Made by a program: the position numbers and the translations under genes
Part shown: one piece after another, positions 41,768 to 50,142 of the stretch
How positions within the stretch are numbered: the stretch's first letter is position 1
Layout of the letters: the number at the start of each line of letters is the position of its first letter
The notes under the pieces: generated by a model
Seen by the model: the letters and a program-made list of their open reading frames with translations, nothing else
Told to the model about the DNA's origin: nothing
Database searches by the model: none
Virus record (IMG/VR): IMGVR_UViG_3300007276_000038
Span: 31,374-95,373 of that record
DNA length: 64,000 nt
Source of the DNA: a virus
Strand: one strand, 5' to 3'

Positions 41768-44345
41768 ATGAGTATAATTCCTGGCGTCTATCATCAAGCA
41801 ATTGACTAAGCTGCCTGAACGACAATTCTCCACTACTTGCGCCGCTTGATACATTTATGTCTACGCTGTCCGGGGTCTGGAAAATACTACCTTCCCAAGC
41901 AGCTCGGTCTGCTAAACTTTGCTGGAATACTGGTTCACTGCCTGGTGATGTACTTGCTATCGACCAACCCGACATCAACCTAGGCACTTCTGAATATTTA
42001 GATTGATTAATTGCATCAAGTACATTGCTTCCTGCAAAAGCATCTGTACCTATGTTTTTAGCAAAACTAGCTACCGCAATGGTCTGGTTTTCAGATAACG
42101 GTGCCGATATTAAACCCGATACTTCGTTGAATGCTTGATTAGTGTCAGCAACCACGCCCAGCGTAGAACCGATTGGTCCTATTCCAGTTGAAAAGTCGAC
42201 TAGCATATTTCCTGCTTTGTCCTGGAATATAGTTCCTGGACCATCTTTTATTATACTAATATCTTTACTAGCTAGCAAAGCTGCTACCTGATCTTCTCCT
42301 GTTGCACTCGATAATGCTGTTGATATTTCTTGGCGCATGTTGCCTACTGCTGCACTATTAAGATCAGTAATTTGTCCTTGCGCTGTGATAGCAAACTGTT
42401 GTAATTGTAAACTTTGTTCTGATAGTTCTTTCCCTAGACCTATAATTTTTTGACTATTTGCGTTTGTTGTTGGGTAGCGAACAACAGGGATAGCTGATCT
42501 TAACCCAGACACATACCCGTTTAAGTTGCCGATGGAAAGGAGTTCTTGATTTGTTGCTGCCTTAAATTGACTTAGTTCCCCATTCACAGGACTGTAAACT
42601 GGAGTCACATCCAAGATCTCATCTAGGTACGCGCCTAGTTGTCCAGCAGCATTACCCGCATCTAATATATTACCAGTGGCATCAGTGTACCCTAGGCCTG
42701 CTTGGAATCCTTGTGGTGTAACAACATCATTGGGGACTCCGCTAAAGTTGTTTGCTCCAGGCGGTAATGAATCAATTAAGTTCTGATCTACGAATGGTAC
42801 CTTACCAAAATCTGATACAGGATCAAATTGGCCGTGTCCTGCATATGGTTCAGCGGTGGGCATAACTGATACTATTGTTTCTATCCGTGGGACAGTACCC
42901 GTTCTGATACCATTAGACGTTGCGCCGGTACTTCCTGACAACGCACTTTCTCGATCGTATGAAGCTGGGTCGATTGCAGCATCATTAATATTGTTAGTTC
43001 CTATTTGTGGTGCTGTTACTGCTGGTGTAGCTGTACCAGCTGCTGCTCCACCACTGTTTAATAAAATTTGTGGTGATTGTACTACAGTAGGTGAAGCTGC
43101 CGTTATACTAACCCCTGCGCCTGCTAGCATACTAGTGGAAGTGGTGCTTTGCAATTTGATACTGCCCGTTGATGCATTAAATTCTAGGCCTTGCGGACTG
43201 CTTGCTGTAATAGCTGCCCTTCCGCCAGCATTCAAATCAATGTCGCCTCCCGAAGAGGTAATTTGTGTATTTAAATTTGAAAATATTGTAGTATCTCCTA
43301 CTGCTTCAAATCTAATGTTGCCTCCGGTACCTAGTGGTTGCTGCCCAAGTGCCCCTATGCCTGGAATTCCTACGTTTCTTCCTGCAATATTATCACCCGC
43401 TGCTTTTATGTTTACATTTTGACCTGCTTCTATGTTTACATTTTTATCGGCGCGTAAGTTAAAGTTATTCTTTGCTCTTAAGTTAATGCTGCCTTCACTA
43501 AAGATAGTAACATCGCCGTTGGTGCCTAGCTCAAACCAAGCTGTTCCTTTTTTATTAATCATATAGATGACACCAGTAGTATCATCTAACAGTAGTTGAT
43601 TGCCTTGCGCTGTACGCAAACGTATCATTCTACTATCATAGTTGTCATCCATAACAAACTGGTGTCCACCAGTTCTATGACTAAAATTATCGCCAGGACT
43701 TTTATTTAAATCGTTGCCTCGTGGACCAGGTGTTAAGATTCCGAATACTTGACTAGGTGATTCTCGTCGAGCACCGCTTGAACCTGCCCCGCGTATAGGA
43801 TCGTTTATTAATCCTTGCTTGACTATAGCTTCAGCTAAGTCTACATGCACCGGACGTCTTGCATCATTATTAGTTTTTTGTGCATCATATGCGTTCTTTT
43901 CAGCAACAGGCATTGCTAAACTAGGATCACTATAGTTTGAACCTGCTGGCATTCCTGGCACCATGTGATTTAGTTTGTCGGGGAACAAACAAGCAACAAC
44001 GTATCCATACTTGCCTATGCTATCACCAAATGCTACTAATACCTGGTTGTTAATATCAGGCGGTACCATCCACATGCCGTAACTTTTTTGTGTGCTTTCG
44101 TATTGTTCTACATTGTCATCAATTTGTGTTGGATCAGTGCTACCTGCAAATGGGCTAGTCCAATAACATTCTCTGTATGCTTGCGGATCATCCACTTTGC
44201 CTAGTATGGGAATAAAAACTTTTAGTCGCCCTGTTCTACTATCATCGTAAGAGTCTTTAACTACCCCTTTGAATATTCCATTTAATGGTTTTAGGTCAAT
44301 GGTATTAGACGTTGGTGTTTTTTTATTATTATTCTTTTCTCTCAT
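41766..44345 (-). CDS. 5: Baseplate central spike/hub protein gp5 with a C-terminal lysozyme-like domain
   Basis: 859 aa (T4 gp5: 575). Residues about 20-130 form an OB-fold region (GIFKGVVKDSYDDSRTGRLKVFIP, CYWTSPFAGS, DINNQVLVAFGDSIGKYGYV). Around 225-340 is a VgrG-like beta-prism part (SHRTGGHQFVMDDNY, then repeats such as INLRAKNNFNLRADKNVNIEAG). Residues about 695-820 resemble GH24 lysozyme: KDG at 700-702 and IFQD at 706-709, then TGIGP, SFAKNIGTDAF, LMSGW and LADRAAWEGSIF. In T4 the lysozyme lies before the prism. Here it is C-terminal, and the catalytic Glu position appears to be Asp701. Its ATG overlaps the upstream stop (ATGA). Confidence 0.85.
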   Translation of the reverse strand: MREKNNNKKTPTSNTIDLKPLNGIFKGVVKDSYDDSRTGRLKVFIPILGKVDDPQAYRECYWTSPFAGSTDPTQIDDNVEQYESTQKSYGMWMVPPDINNQVLVAFGDSIGKYGYVVACLFPDKLNHMVPGMPAGSNYSDPSLAMPVAEKNAYDAQKTNNDARRPVHVDLAEAIVKQGLINDPIRGAGSSGARRESPSQVFGILTPGPRGNDLNKSPGDNFSHRTGGHQFVMDDNYDSRMIRLRTAQGNQLLLDDTTGVIYMINKKGTAWFELGTNGDVTIFSEGSINLRAKNNFNLRADKNVNIEAGQNVNIKAAGDNIAGRNVGIPGIGALGQQPLGTGGNIRFEAVGDTTIFSNLNTQITSSGGDIDLNAGGRAAITASSPQGLEFNASTGSIKLQSTTSTSMLAGAGVSITAASPTVVQSPQILLNSGGAAAGTATPAVTAPQIGTNNINDAAIDPASYDRESALSGSTGATSNGIRTGTVPRIETIVSVMPTAEPYAGHGQFDPVSDFGKVPFVDQNLIDSLPPGANNFSGVPNDVVTPQGFQAGLGYTDATGNILDAGNAAGQLGAYLDEILDVTPVYSPVNGELSQFKAATNQELLSIGNLNGYVSGLRSAIPVVRYPTTNANSQKIIGLGKELSEQSLQLQQFAITAQGQITDLNSAAVGNMRQEISTALSSATGEDQVAALLASKDISIIKDGPGTIFQDKAGNMLVDFSTGIGPIGSTLGVVADTNQAFNEVSGLISAPLSENQTIAVASFAKNIGTDAFAGSNVLDAINQSKYSEVPRLMSGWSIASTSPGSEPVFQQSLADRAAWEGSIFQTPDSVDINVSSGASSGELSFRQLSQLLDDRRQELYS

Positions 44346-46876
44346 GGGTTGTTACCTGGCGCGTTAAAAATATCAAGTGGTGTGCCCAGGACTTCATTAA
44401 GTATGTCTCCGGATGCAATTTGATTTGAAAGATCACCTAGTGTCGGTCTTTCGAGATCTGAGGTCAAGGGAAGTTGACTAGAAACCGTATTACGTTCTGC
44501 TTCTGGTATTACCTGATCGTTAATTTGTACTGGTTCTGTTAATGTTGATACTCTATTAGCTGTCAGTTCGCAAGTGTATACGCCACCGGAAAATTTGTTT
44601 ATAACCGTTATCATTCTGTAAATTCCGCTAAACGTATAACTAGTGCCGTCATACTTCCAATACCCTGAATTTAATGCACTATCTTCGTCTCGCCAGTCTG
44701 GGTCGTACGTTATTGGTGCAGCAAGACGCAACCAGAATAAGTTATCGTCACGCTTAAAGTTAGCCCGTTCCGAATTACTTGCAAAAGAACCAGGAGTAAT
44801 ACTTTCTGAGCCCAAGTACCAAGGATCGCCGCGCAATGTTAACGATATATGTATTAAGAATTGGTTATCTGCAGCATGTTGTCTTGTTAATACGCCCCAC
44901 AGTTTATTACGTGGGGTTGACAGTTTGTACGCAGCATCTGTTGTATTTGCTGCAACGTCAACAGCAGTTTCGCCTTGCTGGTCAAGATTAATTTCACTTA
45001 CATCATCTAAAGTAATGTATCCTAATTCAACCAATGATTCTGCGCTAATCACTCTGCCACTTGACGGAGGTATGAAATCAGCAGCATATTGATATCCGCT
45101 AAACTCCGGGGTATAATCGCTTCCATCCGGATTTGTCTGAGTAGAAATAACGTCAGTGGGCGCAGTAATAGCAGCAAGATTGGTTCTGGCTTGTGCTATG
45201 GTGTCAATTGTTCCTTGATCCAACGATGTAACTAATCGCCTAATCTCATCTGTTGATTCTAATCGGTTTGCTATGAATACTGGATCTCGATCTAACAATG
45301 CACCCAACGATGTTGCTACAGAAAGGCGATCGGATAAGCTAAGATTGTCTAAGTTAGCAATAGCTTGTGCTTCAGATGAACCTGCATTTATTGATTCTGT
45401 GTCGACCCCTGGCTTAGTAGCATCTGTGTTTTCGGGTATTGTAGAAGTTGCTGCAATACCTTGTGACATTGTATAATCACCCACTATGCCGTCATTAGGA
45501 GGAATCAATAATGCAATCCCGGTGTCGTACGAAATGTCTAAGTCAATGACCTGATCATTTAGACCCGTAAATAGATAGTTGTAACTTTTTATTAAACTAT
45601 TGTTTGCTTTCCACTCGAGTAACCTTGATCGTCTATCATCTTCTGTGAGATCATTGTTTTCATTTACACCCAATGCTATGTCGTTTCTTGCAGTTTTGTA
45701 CAGCACAGGAGTATAAGTGTATTCGTATGCAATAGTTCCTCGTTTTTTATCAAAGCCAATTTCTTTCGCTGTTGTCTTAACTTTAAACCAAGTAATAAAG
45801 CCTTGTCCTTTATCAACGGGTGAATTTGGATCTTCAGGTTCTGCTCTGCGTGAAACCAATGAATACATTTCAGCTACCATGCTTAATAAGTTACCTAGGT
45901 ATTGTTCTAAATTTGTACCGGGTGCTACATTTAATGCTTTGTTGTCAGTTATTGCTTCTGGCGCCGTTCCAGATGTTTCCGGGTTTTGTTGACGCTTACT
46001 AAAAAGTTCTTCGAAGCTTCTCGCGTCCCAATCTTCATTCATCATGCGATTAACTTCTTCGATCTGACTAAGGTCTAGCCTATCATCAGTTATTACTATT
46101 TTACTATCTTGACCTGCATTATCTGTTCCTACTAACAAATCTGTATTAATTATAATCCTGTCAGGTACATCATTACCTGTTTTGTCCTGATGCCAATTGT
46201 TAACTTTTGTTTCGTAGTCTGCTAAATGCTCTCTAACTGTTGTTCCTACTGTGTGCATAACTTGCTGTGTTTCATACACTGCATGTCGGTAACCTAAATC
46301 ATTTGCTGGTATGCACATACATTCGTACTGGCTTCCTGCTGCGTTTACAGAGAGTGCTAAAGAAGTAAGTACAAGTTTATATCGTGTCGGCTTTGTTATT
46401 TTAGTAATAGCACCACCTTCAACTGCATCTCCACCATCAATTTGGGTATCTTGCTGATACCCCTGGAAGTTTATTTCTAGATACACAGTAGTGTTTATGC
46501 CGTCATAACCTAAAAACTTTTTAGCAAACAATACCTGATCAAGAAACGTTGCTGCACCTGCTTGCGCTATAGAAAAAGATACTTGTGTTGTGCGAGGAAT
46601 GTCAGGACTTATTTGAGATTGAATTTCTAAATCATCGATAGTAGTGGACGCTGTTACTCCTGTTTGTGCTAGTACTACAATATCCTCCGGTCTTACTGTT
46701 TGACCGCCAGCGTCACGCAAGTCTTGCGTATTAAAAATGTTTTCTTGACTTAGAGTGTCCGAAATAGAACGACGGACCATGAATAATTTTAAATTGTAAG
46801 TGGGACTGTCGTATTGATCGAGTATATTAGTGTATACCTCGCCTACATACGGGTCATTTTCTGTGATTTCTATCAT
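44342..46876 (-). CDS. Baseplate hub-type structural protein (probable gp27 equivalent)
   Basis: 844 aa. It lies between gp53 and gp5 and overlaps gp5 by 4 nt. Segments such as TRYKLVLTSLALSVNAAGSQYECMC, FITWFKVKTTAKEIGFDKKRGTIAYEYTY and LWGVLTRQHAADNQFLIHISLTLRGDPWYLG are of the kind found in phage hub proteins that fold as paired tube-like barrels. T4 gp27, which holds the gp5 spike, is the functional counterpart expected beside gp5, and no other candidate lies nearby. The assignment rests on position and general character rather than a specific motif. Confidence 0.6.
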   Translation of the reverse strand: MIEITENDPYVGEVYTNILDQYDSPTYNLKLFMVRRSISDTLSQENIFNTQDLRDAGGQTVRPEDIVVLAQTGVTASTTIDDLEIQSQISPDIPRTTQVSFSIAQAGAATFLDQVLFAKKFLGYDGINTTVYLEINFQGYQQDTQIDGGDAVEGGAITKITKPTRYKLVLTSLALSVNAAGSQYECMCIPANDLGYRHAVYETQQVMHTVGTTVREHLADYETKVNNWHQDKTGNDVPDRIIINTDLLVGTDNAGQDSKIVITDDRLDLSQIEEVNRMMNEDWDARSFEELFSKRQQNPETSGTAPEAITDNKALNVAPGTNLEQYLGNLLSMVAEMYSLVSRRAEPEDPNSPVDKGQGFITWFKVKTTAKEIGFDKKRGTIAYEYTYTPVLYKTARNDIALGVNENNDLTEDDRRSRLLEWKANNSLIKSYNYLFTGLNDQVIDLDISYDTGIALLIPPNDGIVGDYTMSQGIAATSTIPENTDATKPGVDTESINAGSSEAQAIANLDNLSLSDRLSVATSLGALLDRDPVFIANRLESTDEIRRLVTSLDQGTIDTIAQARTNLAAITAPTDVISTQTNPDGSDYTPEFSGYQYAADFIPPSSGRVISAESLVELGYITLDDVSEINLDQQGETAVDVAANTTDAAYKLSTPRNKLWGVLTRQHAADNQFLIHISLTLRGDPWYLGSESITPGSFASNSERANFKRDDNLFWLRLAAPITYDPDWRDEDSALNSGYWKYDGTSYTFSGIYRMITVINKFSGGVYTCELTANRVSTLTEPVQINDQVIPEAERNTVSSQLPLTSDLERPTLGDLSNQIASGDILNEVLGTPLDIFNAPGNNP

Positions 46877-46877
46877 G

Positions 46878-47180
46878 CTAGCTTCCGTTACGAAGCACTG
46901 ATGATTCTACTGGTAGATAAATTTCTACACCACTTTGGAAATCCCTAATGGGGTCTTTTAATTGATCGGGGTTTCTTGCTGCAAAAACCCACCAGTAGCG
47001 TGTGCTTCCGTAAATTTTATCTGCTAGTATGTCAGGGCGTTCTTGGTACTTTGCTTCTATAGCATAAAGCACATCATCATTATTAACTGGAATGCTAGGT
47101 ACTGTGTTAACGTCTAGAAACAAAGCATCGAGCCTTTGCGCATTACGCAAGAAGCTTTCTTTTCTATATGAAGTAGCCAT
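46878..47180 (-). CDS. 53: Baseplate wedge protein gp53
   Basis: 100 aa, short compared with T4 gp53 (196 aa) but retaining the core. RPDILADKIYGSTRYWWVF (from about residue 52) with NPDQLKDPIRDFQSGVEIYLP is the LysM-like segment that defines this family. gp53 joins wedges together by binding gp6 and gp25. Its ATG overlaps the stop of gp48 (TAATG), and one base separates its stop from the next start. Confidence 0.88.
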   Translation of the reverse strand: MATSYRKESFLRNAQRLDALFLDVNTVPSIPVNNDDVLYAIEAKYQERPDILADKIYGSTRYWWVFAARNPDQLKDPIRDFQSGVEIYLPVESSVLRNGS

Positions 47181-48100
47181 TAAATAAACCCATCCTTATA
47201 ACTAACACCATTTGCTAATCTATCGAGGTTAAACACTCTGCGCAACTTGTGAGGAGTATATGATGGTAATAAGTTAACTACAATGTCTACCCTAGTAGGA
47301 ACATACGTTACAGTGTCTTGAACACGAACCGGAACATAATCAACATCATTTGCTAGCTGCAAGTTATAATTGTCGATGGTCACTGGTACTTTATTAAAAC
47401 CGTGATCACCTAGGTATTCAAATAACAGTACGGGTGGCGGTGTTCCGTAGTTGCCGTCAGCTACTGCCTGGTCTCCGAAGTATGCTTTAGTTGATATTTT
47501 TAAGAACGTCAGTACTGCTAATAGATATCGTGCCTCGTATATATCATTAGCTGAAAAATAGCCGGTAATTGATATTTGTGGTGCTATGCTGCTCTGGAAT
47601 GTGTTTATGGGATAATTTGACCCTTGCATATTTGGACTATTGTACTCTACGCTACCGTTTAAAAATACAGTAGGAGTGTGCTTCCATATTAATCCATTGG
47701 ATTCTTTAATAGGACGCATCAGGTAATCTGTTGCGCCGCCTTCTACCGCTGCACTATAGAACTGATCGGCTCCTCCGTCTTTTGGACGTAATCTTGCGCG
47801 CCAATCATACGACTTACTAAGTGCCTCGTCTGTTTCAACTGCTAGTGCTTGGTTAATGATTTCTTGTTGTTCTACCAGGGATTGTGTTTGCTTTTCTCTG
47901 ATTAGACCAGCAAATGCATTGTCTGAAAAATCATTTGTTCCACCACCAACACCAGGAAAAAAGTTATCTAATAGAGTCTCTACACCTCTACGCACAGTAG
48001 GGTTGTCAATATTACGAATTTCTTCGCCTATCTTGTTATTAATTATACTATCGATAGACTTAGCTATTCTACTATCTCGAAACTGATCTAATCCTGACAT
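47180..48100 (-). CDS. 48: Baseplate tail-tube cap protein gp48
   Basis: 306 aa (T4 gp48: 364). The central YPINTFQSSIAPQISITGYF, then YEARYLLAVLTFLKISTKAYFGD and PPVLLFEYLGDHGFNKVPV, is the characteristic gp48/gp54 tube-initiator sequence. The N-terminus is helical and charged. gp48 caps the baseplate hub and nucleates tail-tube polymerisation. It has a strong AGGAGAG ribosome binding site and a late-type box 21 nt before the ATG, so it heads the late transcript gp48-gp53-hub-gp5. Confidence 0.88.
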   Translation of the reverse strand: MSGLDQFRDSRIAKSIDSIINNKIGEEIRNIDNPTVRRGVETLLDNFFPGVGGGTNDFSDNAFAGLIREKQTQSLVEQQEIINQALAVETDEALSKSYDWRARLRPKDGGADQFYSAAVEGGATDYLMRPIKESNGLIWKHTPTVFLNGSVEYNSPNMQGSNYPINTFQSSIAPQISITGYFSANDIYEARYLLAVLTFLKISTKAYFGDQAVADGNYGTPPPVLLFEYLGDHGFNKVPVTIDNYNLQLANDVDYVPVRVQDTVTYVPTRVDIVVNLLPSYTPHKLRRVFNLDRLANGVSYKDGFI

Positions 48101-48121
48101 TGTCTCTCCTTTACTGTTAGA

Positions 48122-48129
48122 TATTTATC
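48122..48129 (-). promoter_or_regulatory. Late-type promoter box GATAAATA for gp48
   Basis: Minus strand TAGATAAATATCTAAC, 21 nt before the gp48 ATG, with the ribosome binding site AAGGAGAG in between. It lies back to back with the early promoter of gp55. Confidence 0.65.
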
Positions 48130-48171
48130 TATAATATTAAAACGGGTTTTTCAGATCCTGGCACACAACGG

Positions 48172-48199
48172 TTGACAACCTGATAAATTAATGTATAAT
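48172..48199 (+). promoter_or_regulatory. Strong sigma70-type (early) promoter of the gp55 operon
   Basis: TTGACA at 48172-48177, 16-bp spacer, TATAAT at 48194-48199. The upstream bases GGTTGACAA match the promoter at 41289, so this is a family of early promoters. It lies 30 nt before the gp55 ATG. Confidence 0.85.
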
Positions 48200-48229
48200 A
48201 GTCGTATAACTACAATAAAAGGAGACTTC

Positions 48230-49102
48230 ATGTCTGCACCTAAGAAAGTAAACTATCTAAACAACAAAGACATTCTTAAAGAAATACACAAAAGTAAGAT
48301 GACTTTTTGTTTTGTTGAGAAAGATCAATACAACCAGTTTGATATTATCTTAGATGATATCTCTGAGATAAACAAAAAAACACTAAAACAAGCTAAAGAA
48401 AACCAAGCTGCGCGAATACAAGCAGAGTGCTATGCTAAAGCTATGAGCACACATGATAAAAACGACTATCGCAACAAGCCTAAGCAAAAAGAGTTTGCTG
48501 TTGACATCAACACTATTTCCGACGAAGAAGTGGTATTCCGCGTTATGACCTACGATCATATCCCATTAGAACCTGGACGTAAGAAAACACCTAAAACTGA
48601 AGCAGATTCTAGGGCAAAGGTAAACTTCCCTCCATTTAAACATTATGCATACAAAAAAGACACACTTACTGAGGTAGCGCGATCACATTGGGCTGGCACA
48701 CTTAAAACTGGTAGCTTTGATTGTGAGCATGGTCGCTTAACCAATAAGCTAGGACAAATGTTTATGAAGCTAGTTGAACGTTATAGTCATCGTTCTAACT
48801 GGCGTGGTTATACTTATGTAGATGAAATGCGTGGTCAAGCATTGTTGCAACTTAGTTTAGTTGCACTCAAGTTCAACGAAGCAAAGTCAGACAACCCTTT
48901 TGCTTATTACACAGCAGCAGTTAATAATAGCTTTACACAAGTACTAAACTTAGAAAAACGCAATCAGAATATCAGAGATGATATTTTAGTTGATCAGGGA
49001 CACTTACCTAGTTGGAGCAGGCAAACTGCACACGAAGAAGCTGTTAAGAAGCAGCGACTAGACTTAGCAAACGATGATGCTACCTCTACAGCTGAAAAGT
49101 GA
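48230..49102 (+). CDS. 55: Late-transcription sigma factor gp55
   Basis: 290 aa from ATG at 48230, which has AGGAG 6 nt upstream. An in-frame ATG at 48191 overlaps the -10 box and cannot be the start. The C-terminal half is the sigma core: KLGQMFMKLVERYSHRSNWR, then GYTYVDEMRGQALLQLSLVA, FNEAKSDNPFAYYTAAVNNS and NIRDDILVD, highly typical of marine T4-like gp55. T4 gp55 is 185 aa, so there are about 100 extra N-terminal residues (charged, Lys rich). gp55 directs host RNA polymerase to late promoters, here probably the GATAAATA boxes. First gene of an early operon with gp47 and gp46. Confidence 0.92.
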   Translation: MSAPKKVNYLNNKDILKEIHKSKMTFCFVEKDQYNQFDIILDDISEINKKTLKQAKENQAARIQAECYAKAMSTHDKNDYRNKPKQKEFAVDINTISDEEVVFRVMTYDHIPLEPGRKKTPKTEADSRAKVNFPPFKHYAYKKDTLTEVARSHWAGTLKTGSFDCEHGRLTNKLGQMFMKLVERYSHRSNWRGYTYVDEMRGQALLQLSLVALKFNEAKSDNPFAYYTAAVNNSFTQVLNLEKRNQNIRDDILVDQGHLPSWSRQTAHEEAVKKQRLDLANDDATSTAEK

Positions 49103-49110
49103 GATAACTT

Positions 49111-50127
49111 ATGAGTCAACTATTTAAAACAGCAGCAGTTTTCACTGACATCCATTACGGTCTTAAACAAAACAGCAAATTGCATTTGGAAGACTGTCAT
49201 AGATTTGTAGACTGGTTCATTGCGGAGGCCAAGGCGAGAGGTGCAGAGACTTGCATCTTTTGTGGCGACTGGAGCCACCACAGAGCTAGCGTAAATATTC
49301 AGACCATGAATGCTAGCATTAAGGATCTTAAAAAGCTCAATGACAACTTCGAGCAAGTATTTTTTATAACTGGTAATCACGACTTATACTTTAAAGATAA
49401 GCGAGACTTGAACAGTGTAGAATATGCCAGAGACCTTTCTAACTTTACTATGGTCGATGAAATAATCGTCAAGGATGATGTTGCTATTATTCCCTGGCTA
49501 AACGGTGACGAATGGAAGAAACTACCCAAGATTAAATGTAAGTATATGTTTGGTCACTTTGAGTTTCCTCATTTTAAAATGAACGCAATGGTAGAGATGC
49601 CTGACCACGGTGGCATAAAAGCAACCGACTTAACAAACCCAGAGTATATCTTTAGCGGTCATTTCCACAAAAGACAATACAAAAATAATGTGCATTACTT
49701 AGGCAATGCTTTCCCACACAACTATGCAGACGTATGGGACGATGAACGTGGTGCTATGTTTTTAACATGGGGCGAAGAACCTATCTACGTAAATTGGAGT
49801 GAATGTCCAAAGTACAGGACTATGCTTCTTAGCGAGCTTTTAGACAAACACCAAGACGTGCTTGATAAGTATACACATGCTCGAATTAAATTAGACATAA
49901 ACATTTCGTACGAGGAAGCTAACTTTATCAAGGAAAGTTTCGCAGAGCAATACCAAGTACGAGAACTGCACTTGATGCCGATCAAGGAAGATCAAGAAGA
50001 ATTCGAAGGTAGTGAAATATCCTTCGAAAGTGTAGATCATATTGTTGTTTCCCAACTAGATACAATCGAATCTGAAATGATTAACAAAAATACGCTGATT
50101 GACATCTACAATAAGTTAACAGTTTAA
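49111..50127 (+). CDS. 47: Recombination nuclease subunit gp47 (SbcD/Mre11-like)
   Basis: 338 aa (T4 gp47: 339). It is a metallophosphoesterase with the expected motif order: DIHYG (residues 13-17), GDWSHH (52-57), GNHD (88-91), GHFEFPHF (148-155) and GHFHKRQ (183-189). With gp46 it forms the SbcCD/Mre11-Rad50-type complex that trims DNA ends for recombination-dependent replication and degrades host DNA. It lies 8 nt after gp55 and 15 nt before gp46, one operon. Confidence 0.95.
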   Translation: MSQLFKTAAVFTDIHYGLKQNSKLHLEDCHRFVDWFIAEAKARGAETCIFCGDWSHHRASVNIQTMNASIKDLKKLNDNFEQVFFITGNHDLYFKDKRDLNSVEYARDLSNFTMVDEIIVKDDVAIIPWLNGDEWKKLPKIKCKYMFGHFEFPHFKMNAMVEMPDHGGIKATDLTNPEYIFSGHFHKRQYKNNVHYLGNAFPHNYADVWDDERGAMFLTWGEEPIYVNWSECPKYRTMLLSELLDKHQDVLDKYTHARIKLDINISYEEANFIKESFAEQYQVRELHLMPIKEDQEEFEGSEISFESVDHIVVSQLDTIESEMINKNTLIDIYNKLTV

Positions 50128-50142
50128 TAAGGAAGAAAATGA

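Noticed and set aside
48191-48229. Earlier in-frame ATG for gp55
   Set aside because: It overlaps the -10 box of the operon promoter, so it would not be in the mRNA.
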